NCBI RefSeq assembly: GCF_014654205.1
Contig: NZ_BNAW01000001.1
Span: 372,001 to 436,000, forward strand
DNA length: 64,000 nt
Reading direction: 5' to 3'
DNA from: Amycolatopsis bullii
Lineage (GTDB): Bacteria > Actinomycetota > Actinomycetes > Mycobacteriales > Pseudonocardiaceae
The translations under genes were made by a program, and so were the position numbers. Positions 9,493-19,138 of this stretch are shown here, one piece after another (within the stretch, counting starts at the first letter, position 1; each line of letters opens with the position of its first letter). The notes under the pieces were generated by a model. That model made no database searches. It worked only from the letters and a program-made list of their open reading frames with translations, and was not told the origin of the DNA.

Positions 9493-10803
9493 ATGACAAC
9501 CCGGCTCACCCCCACCGCCGCGCCCGCGGTCGGCGAAAAGCGCGTGATCGGCAACGTGCTGCGCGGCTCGATCGGCAACTTGGTCGAGTGGTACGACTGG
9601 TACGCCTACGCCGCGTTCACCACGTACTTCGCCAAGTCCTTCTTCCCGACGACGGACACGACCGCCGCCTTCCTCGGGTCCGCGGCCGTGTTCGCCGTGG
9701 GGTTCCTCATGCGGCCGCTGGGCGGGTGGATGCTCGGCCGGTTCGCCGACCGGTTCGGCCGCCGCAGCGCGCTCGTGCTCTCGGTGACGCTGATGGCGGG
9801 CGGCTCGCTGCTCATCGCCGTCACGCCGAACTACCACACGATCGGGATCGCCGCGCCGATCCTGCTGCTGACCGCCCGGCTGATCCAGGGCCTTTCGGTC
9901 GGTGGCGAGTACTCCACCTCGGCGACGTACCTGTCCGAAGTGGCCACGCCCGGCAAGCGCGGCTTCTACTCGAGCTTCCAGTACGTGACGCTCTACGGCG
10001 GCCAGCTGCTCGCCCTGGGCCTCCAGCTGATCCTGCAGGCCCTGCTCACCGAGCAGCAGCTGACGTCGTGGGGCTGGCGGATCGCGTTCGGCGTCGGCAC
10101 GGTCGCCGCGCTCACCGTCATGTGGCTGCGGCGCGGAATGGACGAATCGGAGAGCTTCCGGCGCAACGCCGGGGAAGGCAAGGGCGACCGCGGCACCCTG
10201 CGCGCGCTGGCGAAGTACCCCAAGGAGATCGCCCTCGTCGTCGGCCTGACCCTCGGCGGCACGGTCGGCTTCTACACCTTCGCCACCTACAGCCAGAAGT
10301 TCCTCGAGAACACCGCGCACATCCCGCGGCGGCAGGTCACCATCGTGCTGTTCTGCGCGATCCTCGTCGCCGCGTTCCTGCAGCCGGTGTTCGGGCGCCT
10401 GTCCGACCGGATCGGCCGCCGTCCGCTGCTGCTGTTCTTCGGCATCGGCGGCACGCTGCTCACCGTCCCGCTGATGACGGTGATGGGCTCGACCCGCAAC
10501 CCCGTCGGCGCGTTCTTCCTCGTGCTGGCCGGGCTCGTCATCGTCGCCGGGTACACCTCGATCAACGCCATCGTGAAGGCCGAGCTGTTCCCGACGAAGA
10601 TCCGCGCCATCGGCGTCGGGCTGCCCTACGCGCTCACCGTGGCGATCTTCGGCGGCACCGCCGAGCTCATCGCGCAGGCGCTGAAGAGCGCCGGGCACGA
10701 GCAGGTCTTCTTCTGGTACGTCGCCGGGACCGTCCTGGTCTCCCTGATCGTCTACGGCACAATGCGGGAAACCTCGAAGACCTCCGAGCTCGAAGAGCGC
10801 TGA
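9493..10803 (+). CDS. MFS transporter, metabolite:H+ symporter (MHS) family
   Basis: The 436-residue, 12-helix protein has the MHS family signature GNLVEWYDWYAY at residues ~20-31 and GRFADRFGRRSAL between helices 2 and 3. It also has LIQGLSVGGEYSTSATYLSE, the KgtP/ProP/ShiA-type motif. Family members import organic acids (2-oxoglutarate, citrate, shikimate) or compatible solutes with protons. The gene is first in a tight operon: a response regulator begins 7 bases after it, then kinase and TAXI lipoprotein. It is therefore probably the transporter controlled by that system. It starts at ATG behind AGGAGG. Confidence 0.92.
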   Translation: MTTRLTPTAAPAVGEKRVIGNVLRGSIGNLVEWYDWYAYAAFTTYFAKSFFPTTDTTAAFLGSAAVFAVGFLMRPLGGWMLGRFADRFGRRSALVLSVTLMAGGSLLIAVTPNYHTIGIAAPILLLTARLIQGLSVGGEYSTSATYLSEVATPGKRGFYSSFQYVTLYGGQLLALGLQLILQALLTEQQLTSWGWRIAFGVGTVAALTVMWLRRGMDESESFRRNAGEGKGDRGTLRALAKYPKEIALVVGLTLGGTVGFYTFATYSQKFLENTAHIPRRQVTIVLFCAILVAAFLQPVFGRLSDRIGRRPLLLFFGIGGTLLTVPLMTVMGSTRNPVGAFFLVLAGLVIVAGYTSINAIVKAELFPTKIRAIGVGLPYALTVAIFGGTAELIAQALKSAGHEQVFFWYVAGTVLVSLIVYGTMRETSKTSELEER

Positions 10804-10810
10804 CAAGGGG

Positions 10811-11479
10811 ATGGCCGTGCGCGTGCTCCTCGTCGAAGACGACGCGGGTGTCGCCGGCGCGCTCGCCGAGTCGCTGCACGCGCGCGGTCATCCCGTCACC
10901 AGCGTCGCCCGCGGGGCCGACGCCCTGCACCACCACCGCACGGCCGACCTCGTCCTGCTGGACCTGGGCCTGCCCGACCTGGACGGCCTCGACGTGCTGC
11001 GCAAGATCCGGGCCGTCTCGCCGGTGCCGGTGATCGTGCTGACCGCCCGCGGCGACGAACGCTCCGTGGTGCGCGGGCTGCGGCTCGGCGCCGACGACTA
11101 CCTGACGAAGCCGGTCCGGCTGGCCGAGCTGCTGGCCCGGATGGACGCGGTCGTGCGCCGGGCGGTGGCCCGCGCCACCCCGGCCGGGGACGTCGTGCGG
11201 ATCGAAGACGTCGAGATCGACCTCGGCGCCCGCCGGGTGCTCGTCGCCGGGCACGACATCGGGCTCACCACCAAGGAGTTCGAGATCCTGGCCGTGCTCG
11301 CCGTGCGCCCCGGCACCGCGGTCAGCCGCCAGCAGCTGATGGACGAGGTCTGGGGCGACGCCTACCTCGCGGTGTCGCGCTCGCTCGACGTCCACCTGAC
11401 CGGGCTGCGCGCCAAGCTGGACCGGCCGGGCCTGCTCACCACCATCCGCGGCTTCGGCTACCGGCTCGGCCGGGACTGA
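10811..11479 (+). CDS. OmpR/PhoB family response regulator
   Basis: The 222-residue protein has a receiver domain with acidic pocket VEDD, phospho-acceptor Asp51 in LLDLGLPD and switch Lys in LTKPV. An OmpR winged helix follows (about 130-220) with the HLTGLRAKL recognition helix and GFGYRLG C-terminal wing. It lies 7 bases behind the MHS permease and 4 bases before its kinase. By analogy with TctD/TctE-type systems it may activate uptake of a carboxylate; that target is inferred from the operon only. Confidence 0.93.
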   Translation: MAVRVLLVEDDAGVAGALAESLHARGHPVTSVARGADALHHHRTADLVLLDLGLPDLDGLDVLRKIRAVSPVPVIVLTARGDERSVVRGLRLGADDYLTKPVRLAELLARMDAVVRRAVARATPAGDVVRIEDVEIDLGARRVLVAGHDIGLTTKEFEILAVLAVRPGTAVSRQQLMDEVWGDAYLAVSRSLDVHLTGLRAKLDRPGLLTTIRGFGYRLGRD

Positions 11480-11483
11480 CCCC

Positions 11484-12878
11484 GTGCGCGCCCGGCTGCT
11501 GGTGGTACTGGTCGCCCTCGCCCTCGCGGTGGTCGCCGCGTTCGCCGTGCCGCTGCTGACCGCCACCGCCGAGCAGCGCACCCAGCAGCTGGTCATCTCC
11601 CGCACCGCCGACGTCGACCGGTTCGTCGTGCTCGCCCAGCAGGCCGTCGACACCCACGACCCCGCGGCCCTCGCGGCCGACGCGGAACGCTACGCCGAGC
11701 TGTACGGCGAAGGCGTCCTCATCGTCGACGCCCGGCGCCTCCCGCTGGTCCAGGCGGGCGGGCTGACCGCGGGCGACCCGGCGGTGCGCGCGCTGGTGGA
11801 AGCGACCATGCGCAACGAACCGGCGCCGCGGGTGGACCGGCTCGACCCGTGGTCGGCCGCACCGGCCTACTTCGCCCGCCCGGTCGGCACCGGCACCCGC
11901 GTGTCCGGGGTGGTCGTGCTGCGCGCGTCGGTGACGGCGGCGGCCGCGGACGTCGCCACCCGGTGGGGCACCATCGGCGCCGGCGCGGTGCTGGTCGCGA
12001 TGGTGTTCGTGCTGCTCGCGGTGCTGCTGGCCCGGTGGATGGTGCGGCCGCTGCACGAGCTCGAGACCGGCGTGCTGGCCGTGGCCGGCGGGCACCGCGC
12101 GCACGTCCCGGAACGCACCGGGCCGCGCGAGCTGCGGTCACTGGCCGCCGAGGTCAACCGGATGTCCGAGGCCGTGCTCGAAGCCGCCGAGCAGCAGCAC
12201 CGGCTGGTCGCCGACGCCTCGCACCAGCTCCGCAACCCGATGGCCGCGCTGCGCCTGCGCGTCGACTCCCTGGCCGGGCGCATCGACGGCGACGACAAGA
12301 CCTACCGGGCGACCGTCGCCGAGGTCGAACGCCTGGAGAAGCTCCTCGACGGCCTGCTCGCGCTCGCGCTGGCCGAGAGCACGGCGACCAGGGTCGCGGC
12401 CGGCGGGGCCGACGAGGCGTGCGACCTGGCGTCCGTGCTCGCCGAACGCGTCGACGCCTGGCGCCCGGCCGCCGAGGACGCCGGTGCGACGATCGTGCCG
12501 CCGCTGAGCCACGATGAGCCGGTGACCGTGCGCTGCCCCGAAGGCGAGCTCGCGCAGATCCTCGACGTGCTGCTGGACAACGCCGTCCACTACGCCGGCC
12601 GCGGGGCGAAGATCGCGACCGACTGGGAAAGCGGCGCGTCGACGGCCACGCTCGTGGTCGCCGACGACGGGCCGGGACTGTCCGAAGAGGACAGAGCGCG
12701 GGCGACCGAACGGTTCTGGCGCGCGGGTGGCGAAGGTGCCCCGCGCGGTACCGGGCTCGGCCTGGCCATTGCGCAGCAGCAGGTGCGCACCCGCGGCGGC
12801 GTCCTGGACCTGCGGCAGGCGGACCCGCACGGCCTCGAAGTCCGCGTCACGCTGCCGCTGCGGGAGGTGCCGGGATGA
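11484..12878 (+). CDS. membrane sensor histidine kinase
   Basis: The 464-residue protein has TM1 at ~5-25, an extracytoplasmic sensor of about 135 residues, TM2 at ~163-185, HAMP, then a kinase core. Phospho-acceptor His247 is in ASHQLRNP (HisKA), followed by the N box DNAVHYA and the G boxes DDGPGL and GTGLGLAI. The GTG start lies 4 bases after the response regulator. The 3' end overlaps the TAXI lipoprotein gene as ATGA, so kinase and binding protein are co-translated. This suggests the lipoprotein presents ligand to the kinase's outer domain. Confidence 0.93.
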   Translation: MRARLLVVLVALALAVVAAFAVPLLTATAEQRTQQLVISRTADVDRFVVLAQQAVDTHDPAALAADAERYAELYGEGVLIVDARRLPLVQAGGLTAGDPAVRALVEATMRNEPAPRVDRLDPWSAAPAYFARPVGTGTRVSGVVVLRASVTAAAADVATRWGTIGAGAVLVAMVFVLLAVLLARWMVRPLHELETGVLAVAGGHRAHVPERTGPRELRSLAAEVNRMSEAVLEAAEQQHRLVADASHQLRNPMAALRLRVDSLAGRIDGDDKTYRATVAEVERLEKLLDGLLALALAESTATRVAAGGADEACDLASVLAERVDAWRPAAEDAGATIVPPLSHDEPVTVRCPEGELAQILDVLLDNAVHYAGRGAKIATDWESGASTATLVVADDGPGLSEEDRARATERFWRAGGEGAPRGTGLGLAIAQQQVRTRGGVLDLRQADPHGLEVRVTLPLREVPG

Positions 12879-13819
12879 CGCTCACCCGCCGCACGGCCCT
12901 GCTCGGCGGCCTCGGCCTCGCGGTGGCCGGGTGCTCGACGGCAGGCTACCGCGGCCCGGAACGCCCGCTCACCATCGCGGCCGGCGAGCGCGGCGGGTTC
13001 TACCTGGCCTTCGCCAAGCTCCTCGCCGCCGAGCTGAACCGCGCGGAACCGCTGCTGCACGCCACCGCCCTGCCGACCGAGGCGAGCGTCGCCAACGTCG
13101 GGCTGGTGCAGCGGGGCCAGGCCGACCTGGGGCTGGTGCTCGCCGACATCGCCCAGACCGCGCTCGCCGGCGGTCCCCCGTTCGCCGGGAAGGTCCCGCT
13201 GTTCGCGCTCGGCCGCGTCTACGAGAACTACCTGCAGCTCGTCGTGCGGGCGGACGGGCCGGTGCGCGACCTCGCCGACCTCGCCGGGCGGCCGGTGTCC
13301 CTGGGCGCGAGCGGCTCCGGGGCGGCACAGCTGGGCGAGCGCCTGTTCGCCAAGGCGGGGGTCGCGGTGGACGCCCGGCACCTGCCGTTCGAAGACGCGG
13401 TCCAAGCGCTGGCGCGCCGCCGCGTCGACGCCATGCTGTGGTCCGGCGGCGTCCCGACGCCGAGGCTGGCCGAGCTCACCCTCACGACCCCGATCGCGCT
13501 GCTCCCCCTGGATTCGGTGGTGCCCGCCCTGCGCGCGGCCTACGGCCCGGTCTACGACCAGGTCCACGTCCCCGACGGCGCGTACCGCGGGGTGGGCGCG
13601 CTGAGCACGATCGGCGTGGCCAACCTGCTGGTGTGCGCGCCGTCCCTGCCCGACGACGTCGCCGCGGCCGTGGTCCGGCTGCTCGTCGAACGCGCCACGG
13701 CGCTGGTGCCCGCCGAAGCCGTCGGAACGCAGTTCCTCGACGTCCGGCCGCTGATCGGCACCCAGCCGGTGCCCCTGCAGCCCGGCGCGGCAGCCGCTTA
13801 TCGGGCCCTCCACGGCTGA
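12875..13819 (+). CDS. TAXI-family (TRAP-type) solute-binding lipoprotein
   Basis: The 314-residue protein has a twin-arginine start TRRTALLGG and a lipobox LAVAGC, so it is probably an exported lipoprotein. TAXI features follow: IAAGERGGFYLAFAKLLA, then SVANVGLVQRGQADLGLVLADIAQTA, and the VSLGASGSGAAQLGERLFAKAG segment. TAXI proteins bind carboxylates or amino acids such as glutamate for TRAP transporters. No DctQ/DctM/fused permease gene is present; the only permease is the MHS protein at the operon start. It may therefore be a sensory binding protein for the kinase, whose gene it overlaps by 4 bases. Confidence 0.88.
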   Translation: MTLTRRTALLGGLGLAVAGCSTAGYRGPERPLTIAAGERGGFYLAFAKLLAAELNRAEPLLHATALPTEASVANVGLVQRGQADLGLVLADIAQTALAGGPPFAGKVPLFALGRVYENYLQLVVRADGPVRDLADLAGRPVSLGASGSGAAQLGERLFAKAGVAVDARHLPFEDAVQALARRRVDAMLWSGGVPTPRLAELTLTTPIALLPLDSVVPALRAAYGPVYDQVHVPDGAYRGVGALSTIGVANLLVCAPSLPDDVAAAVVRLLVERATALVPAEAVGTQFLDVRPLIGTQPVPLQPGAAAAYRALHG

Positions 13820-13834
13820 CTGTGCTGATGGTTC

Positions 13835-13920
13835 CCGATCCGACCTCAGCCACGGCCGCATGGTTCGGCGACGCCGGTCGCGTGCCGCGGAGGGGTGCGG
13901 CCTGCTTCGGGTCGGATCGG
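13835..13920. repeat. nested inverted repeat with potential structured RNA
   Basis: An 11-base perfect inverted repeat, CCGATCCGACC at 13835-13845 and its complement at 13910-13920, encloses a second 7-base pair, GGCCGCA at 13854-13860 and TGCGGCC at 13896-13902. The nested parts are separated by nearly symmetric 8/7-base internal loops. The centre contains a further small GC hairpin. It fills the space between the TAXI gene and the thioesterase gene. There is no T-run, so it could be a factor-dependent terminator, an RNA element, or a repeat family member. Confidence 0.5.
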
Positions 13921-13936
13921 CAACTAGATTGGGCGG

Positions 13937-14359
13937 GTGACCGCACCTCGCCGCCCGATCGCCGAGATGCCGCTGCGCGTGCGCTACCACGAGTGCGACG
14001 GCCAGGGCATCGTCTTCAACGCCCACTACCTGGCCTATGTGGACATGTGCTCCTTCGAGGCGGAGAAGGCGCTGTTCGGCTCGCACGACGCATTCCTCGC
14101 CCACGGCGCCGACGTCGTGGTCGCCGAAGCGAACCTCAAGTTCCGCTCCCCCGCCCGCTACGACGACGACCTGGTCGTCTCGCAGTACCTGAACCACCTC
14201 GGCACGACATCGCTGATCTTCGACTTCGAAATCCACCGCGGCGAGACCCTGGTCGCCGCGGCGACCATCCGGTACGTGTTCATCGACCCGGCCACGCTGC
14301 GCCCGCAAGCGCCGCCCGACGCCGTCCGCAAGGTCTACGCGACCCTGCTCGGGGACTGA
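13937..14359 (+). CDS. acyl-CoA thioesterase, 4HBT/YbgC type
   Basis: The 140-residue hotdog-fold protein has the diagnostic 4-hydroxybenzoyl-CoA thioesterase motif CDGQGIVFNAHYLAYVDM at about residues 20-37; YbgC enzymes use an Asp in this helix. It hydrolyses acyl-CoA thioesters, with the chain unknown. It starts at GTG and is followed 4 bases later by trmL, so the two are co-transcribed. The structured inverted repeat lies just upstream. Confidence 0.88.
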   Translation: MTAPRRPIAEMPLRVRYHECDGQGIVFNAHYLAYVDMCSFEAEKALFGSHDAFLAHGADVVVAEANLKFRSPARYDDDLVVSQYLNHLGTTSLIFDFEIHRGETLVAAATIRYVFIDPATLRPQAPPDAVRKVYATLLGD

Positions 14360-14363
14360 GCCC

Positions 14364-14825
14364 GTGTTCCGCGTTCTCTTCTACCACCCCGAAATCCCGC
14401 CCAACACCGGCAACGCGATCCGGCTGGCCGCCAACACCGGCTGCGAACTCCACCTCGTCGAACCGCTCGGGTTCACCCTGGAGGACAAGCAGCTGCGCCG
14501 GGCCGGGCTCGACTACCACGACCTGGCGCGCGTCCACGTCCACGCTGCCCTCGAGGCGGCCTGGGAGGTGCTGCTGCCGTCGAAGGTCTACGCGTTCACC
14601 GCGTCGGCGACCCGGCTGTACACCGACGTTTCCTACGCCCCGGGCGACGTGCTGATGTTCGGGCCGGAGTCCGTGGGCCTGCCCGCCGAGGTCCAGGACG
14701 CACCCGAGGTCACCGAGCGCGTGCGCCTGCCGATGCGGCCGTCGAACCGGTCGCTCAACCTCGCCAACACCGCGGCGATCACGGTCTACGAAGCCTGGCG
14801 CCAGAACGGCTTCGCGGGAGCATGA
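14364..14825 (+). CDS. trmL: tRNA (cytidine/uridine-34 2'-O)-methyltransferase TrmL
   Basis: The 153-residue SPOUT-class protein begins FRVLFYHPEIPPNTGNAIRL, the TrmL signature. It has the knot motifs LMFGPESVGLP and the C-terminal MRPSNRSLNLANTAAITVYE that binds SAM. TrmL methylates the wobble ribose of tRNA-Leu isoacceptors. It starts at GTG four bases after the thioesterase gene. The length matches the family (about 155 residues). Confidence 0.93.
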   Translation: MFRVLFYHPEIPPNTGNAIRLAANTGCELHLVEPLGFTLEDKQLRRAGLDYHDLARVHVHAALEAAWEVLLPSKVYAFTASATRLYTDVSYAPGDVLMFGPESVGLPAEVQDAPEVTERVRLPMRPSNRSLNLANTAAITVYEAWRQNGFAGA

Positions 14826-14848
14826 TCGGCCTCCGGTAGGTTCGCCGG

Positions 14849-15358
14849 ATGCGACAGCAGTTCCTGGGGGCGCTCATCGGCGCCGCGTTCGGCACCGTCT
14901 TCGTCCTGGTCAACTCCGGTGACCCGCTCCCCGCCGCGCTCGGCTGGGTCCTGCGCGCCCTCGCCGTGCTCGCCCTGGCCGCCGTGGTGGTCCTCGGCGT
15001 CCGCGCGGGCGGACGGCCGACCCTGGAGGGCCGGCCGATGTTCGGCCCGAGCTACCGGTTCGTCGTGCTCGGCGAGGTGGTCCTGCTGATCGCCGGCTTC
15101 TTCGTGCTGCGGCTGCTGGACGCGCCGGTCCAGGCCAACGTCGCCTGGATCGCGACCGTCGTCGGCCTGCACTTCGCCGCGCTCGCGTCGGCGTGGAAGA
15201 CCCGCTCGATCCTGGTGGTCGGTGTGGTGCTGACCGCGCTCGGCGTCGTCGGCCTCGCCCTGCTCGGCACCGCCGCGGAGTGGGTGCCGTTCCTCAGCGG
15301 CGTGCTCTCCGGGGTGACCCTGCTCGGCGGCAGCCTCTACGGCGTCCGCCGAGCCTGA
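14849..15358 (+). CDS. small four- to five-helix membrane protein, unknown function
   Basis: The 169-residue protein has hydrophobic segments at about 5-22, 28-48, 65-88, 97-115 and 122-160. The only hydrophilic loop is around GVRAGGRPTLEGRPMFGPSY. No family motif is recognised. It starts at ATG, 23 bases after trmL and on the same strand, and ends one base before the convergent VWA gene, with no intergenic terminator. Confidence 0.75.
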   Translation: MRQQFLGALIGAAFGTVFVLVNSGDPLPAALGWVLRALAVLALAAVVVLGVRAGGRPTLEGRPMFGPSYRFVVLGEVVLLIAGFFVLRLLDAPVQANVAWIATVVGLHFAALASAWKTRSILVVGVVLTALGVVGLALLGTAAEWVPFLSGVLSGVTLLGGSLYGVRRA

Positions 15359-15359
15359 G

Positions 15360-16340
15360 TCACGGCAATCTCTGCCCGAAGAACAGGCTCGCCGCGGCAC
15401 CCAGCATCAGGATCAGCGTGCCCACCACGACCCACGGCTTGCTCGCGTCGGCGTCCTTGAGCTCGTAGCCGATCTGCTCGCCGAGGTCGGCGTAGACCTT
15501 CTTCAGCTCCTCGGCACTGGCCGCCTTGTAGAAGTCCCCACCGGAGAGCCGGGCGATCTCGCGCAGGGACTCGTCGTCCACGCTGACCGGCTGCTGCTTG
15601 TCGTCGATGGTGACCGAGCCGTGGGTGGTGCCGAACGAGATCGACGAGATCGGCACGCCGGCCTGCTTCGCCGCCTGCGCCGCGGTGTACCCGCCGCGCG
15701 CCGCGTACAGGTCTTCCGGGACCGTCTGCTTCCCATCGGACATCAGCACGATCCGCGCCGGCGGCGGCCCGTCGGCACCGCCGACGACGCTCGAGAAGCT
15801 CTCCACCGACTGCAGTGCCGCGAAGATGCCTTCGCCGGTCGCCGTCGACTGGGCCAGCTTCAGGTTTTCGATCGCCTTGATCACGCCGTTGCGGTCGGTG
15901 GTCGGGTTGACCAGCACCGTCGCCGTGCCCGCGAACGAGATCAGGCCCAGGTTGATGCCCGGCGTCATGTTCCGCGCGAAGCTCGTCGCCGCTTCCTGGG
16001 CCGCCTGCAGCCGCGTCGGGAGGACGTCGGTGGCCTCCATCGACAGCGAAACGTCGATCACCAGCATCACGGTCGCCCGGTTGCGCGGCACCTTCTGCTC
16101 GGCGGTCGGGCCCGCGAGCGCCACCGTGAGCAGCAGCAGCGACAGCACGATCAGCACGGCCGGCAGGTGCCGGATCCAGCCCTGGCTCTTCGGCGCGACC
16201 TTCTCGAGGAGGTCCAGGTTCGCGAACCGCATGGTCCGCTTCCGCCGCGCCCGCTGGGCGAGCACGTACCCGACGGCGACCGCGGCGACCGCGATCAGCA
16301 GCAGGAACCACCAGGGTGAAGCGAACCCCGTCAGACTCAC
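15360..16340 (-). CDS. membrane-anchored VWA domain protein (BatA/Rv1481 type)
   Basis: The 326-residue protein starts at GTG 16340 behind GGGAGG. It has an N-terminal TM (FLLLIAVAAVAVGYVLA) and a basic stretch, then a second TM near residues 60-75. A VWA domain follows with the MIDAS motif DVSLS in VIDVSLSMEATD and the later SDGKQT, and a C-terminal TM (VVVGTLILMLGAAASLFF) ends it. In mycobacteria the moxR1-Rv1480-Rv1481 trio is a MoxR chaperone system whose loss affects cell morphology and stress. The DUF58 gene upstream overlaps it by 4 bases. Confidence 0.93.
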   Translation of the reverse strand: MSLTGFASPWWFLLLIAVAAVAVGYVLAQRARRKRTMRFANLDLLEKVAPKSQGWIRHLPAVLIVLSLLLLTVALAGPTAEQKVPRNRATVMLVIDVSLSMEATDVLPTRLQAAQEAATSFARNMTPGINLGLISFAGTATVLVNPTTDRNGVIKAIENLKLAQSTATGEGIFAALQSVESFSSVVGGADGPPPARIVLMSDGKQTVPEDLYAARGGYTAAQAAKQAGVPISSISFGTTHGSVTIDDKQQPVSVDDESLREIARLSGGDFYKAASAEELKKVYADLGEQIGYELKDADASKPWVVVGTLILMLGAAASLFFGQRLP

Positions 16341-17281
16341 GCCACACCTCCCGACCAGCGGCGCTTGCGGGCGACGACGAACCGCACCATGTCGGCGATC
16401 CAGTCGGCGTCCGTGCGCAGCGTCAGGTGGGCCGCGCCCGCGCGCCGCAGGCCGGCCGCCACGCGCTGGCGGTGGGCGTGGGCCGCGGCCCCGAACTCCT
16501 TGCGCAGCAAGGCCGAAGCGTGCACTTCGCGCTGTTTCCCTGTCTCCGGGTCGGCCAGCACGACGGTGCCCACCTCGGGCAGGTCGACGTCGCGCGGGTC
16601 GAGGACTTCGATCGCGATCAGTTCGTGGCGCCCGCCCAGCGCACGCAGCGGCCGCTCCCAGGACTCGTCGCCCAGGAAGTCGGAGATCACCACGGCCAGG
16701 CCACGGCGGCGCGGCGGACGGCGCAGCGCTTCCAGGGCCTGGGCGAAGTCGCCCCGGGTGCCCTCGGCCGCGCGCGGGGTCTCGGCGAGCTTGCGCACCA
16801 GCCCGCGGGCGTGCGCCAGGCCGCCGCGGGCCGGGATGCGCGTGGTGTCGGCGCCGGTGGAGATCAGCGCGCCGATCCGGTTGCCGCCGCCTCCGGTGAG
16901 GTGGGCGACCGCCGCGACGGCGCAGACCACCAGGTCGCGCTTCTCGCACAGCGCGGTGCCGAAGTCGAGGCTGGCCGAAAGGTCGGCGACGACCCACGTT
17001 TCCAGCTCGCGGTCGGCCACGGTCTCGCGGATGTGCGGGGTCGTGGTGCGGGCGGTGACCGCCCAGTCCATCCGGCGGACGTCGTCACCGGGCTGGTACG
17101 GGCGCGCCTCGCCGGGCTCGGACCCGGGCCCCGGCACGAGGCCGAGGTGGTTGCCCTGCAGCAGGCCGTCGAGCCGGCGGCGGACGTCGAGCTCGAGCGT
17201 GCGGAGCCCGGCTTCCATCCGGTCGCCGCGCAGGATCGGCGGCGCCCACGAAGGGCGGACGCCCTTCTCGTTCTTCGCCAT
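16337..17281 (-). CDS. DUF58 domain protein, MoxR partner
   Basis: The 314-residue protein contains the DUF58 core YQPGDDVRRMDWAVTAR at about residues 62-78, followed by a VWA-like segment (VVADLSASLDFG). It is soluble, with no membrane segment. It lies 7 bases after the MoxR gene and overlaps the VWA gene by 4 bases, so the three form one operon as in M. tuberculosis Rv1479-Rv1481. The role is inferred from that trio: DUF58 and VWA proteins act as adaptors or substrates of the MoxR ATPase. Confidence 0.92.
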   Translation of the reverse strand: MAKNEKGVRPSWAPPILRGDRMEAGLRTLELDVRRRLDGLLQGNHLGLVPGPGSEPGEARPYQPGDDVRRMDWAVTARTTTPHIRETVADRELETWVVADLSASLDFGTALCEKRDLVVCAVAAVAHLTGGGGNRIGALISTGADTTRIPARGGLAHARGLVRKLAETPRAAEGTRGDFAQALEALRRPPRRRGLAVVISDFLGDESWERPLRALGGRHELIAIEVLDPRDVDLPEVGTVVLADPETGKQREVHASALLRKEFGAAAHAHRQRVAAGLRRAGAAHLTLRTDADWIADMVRFVVARKRRWSGGVA

Positions 17282-17288
17282 CGCCGGG

Positions 17289-18356
<1,068 letters not shown>

Positions 18357-18503
18357 ACTGCCTCCTCGAAATCTCGTGCGCCGCCCCCGCGACGGTGATC
18401 ACGCGGTGCGACCGTACTGCGCCCCCGGCCGTGCGTCGCATCCGGCACGCGGGCGGGCTGGCCCCAGGATCAGCCAACACGGTCCCCGGTATGGCACCTG
18501 TGA

Positions 18504-18587
18504 AGCCCCGTTCGGCAGGACAGCGCACTCGCCGAGCTGGTCGCCACCCTCTCGCTGGTGGCCGACCTCAGCATGGGCGCGGCTCAG
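18504..18587 (+). pseudogene. possible remnant of an HD-domain/LuxR-type regulator N-terminus
   Basis: Codons 18519-18587 read DSALAELVATLSLVADLSMG. This resembles the opening of actinomycete HD-type regulators, which commonly read LAEL-x-ALSLATDLGMGQP. An in-frame TGA lies just upstream at 18501. Downstream the frame runs antisense into the mobA-like gene. The match is short and from memory, so this is offered as a candidate gene fragment only. The rest of 18357-18583 shows nothing I can name. Confidence 0.3.
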
Positions 18588-19129
18588 CGGTGGCGCTCGA
18601 GATCCTCAGGCGTGTCGATGTCGTCCGCTTCGCCCCGTTCGGCCGGGACCTCCGCGACCACCAGCCCGCCCAGGACGCGGCGCAGGGCCGCGTTCTCCGC
18701 CTGCTCCGGCACCGCCGCCCGCAGTGCCGCGAGCCGCCAGGCGCCCAGGAGCCACTGGCGCTTCCCGGCCGCGTCGACCAGGACCGCGCCGTCTCCCTCG
18801 CCGATGGCCGCCGTGAGCCTGTCCACTGTGGACCTACGGACGCCCGGGAGGTCCGCGGCCAGCACCACGACCGCCTCCACCTCGTCGGGCACGAAGACCA
18901 GGCCCGCCGCCAGCGCCGCCACCGGGCCGGTGCCCGGGACCGGTTCGCGCGTCCACACGACGTCGAAGCCCGGTCGCCGCGGGCCGACCGCGATCACCCG
19001 CTCCGCGCCGTCGAGGGCGTGGATCGCGCGGGCCAGCAACGGTTTCCCGCCCACCGACAGCGCCGGCTTGTCCACACCGGACAGCCGGCGGGCCGCCCCA
19101 CCGGCCACCACGATCCCCGCGTAGCGCAC
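18584..19129 (-). CDS. MobA-like nucleotidyltransferase
   Basis: The 181-residue protein begins YAGIVVAGGAARRLSGVDKP, the nucleotide-binding loop of MobA-type guanylyltransferases (VLAGG-x-SRRMG-x-DK), followed by LAADLPGVR, which supplies the metal-binding Asp. MobA converts molybdopterin to the guanine dinucleotide cofactor. Related actinobacterial proteins are annotated molybdenum cofactor guanylyltransferase, but no other molybdenum gene is near, so the substrate is uncertain. It starts at GTG, 9 bases after the upstream methyltransferase gene. Confidence 0.82.
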   Translation of the reverse strand: MRYAGIVVAGGAARRLSGVDKPALSVGGKPLLARAIHALDGAERVIAVGPRRPGFDVVWTREPVPGTGPVAALAAGLVFVPDEVEAVVVLAADLPGVRRSTVDRLTAAIGEGDGAVLVDAAGKRQWLLGAWRLAALRAAVPEQAENAALRRVLGGLVVAEVPAERGEADDIDTPEDLERHR

Positions 19130-19138
19130 CGGGGCACC

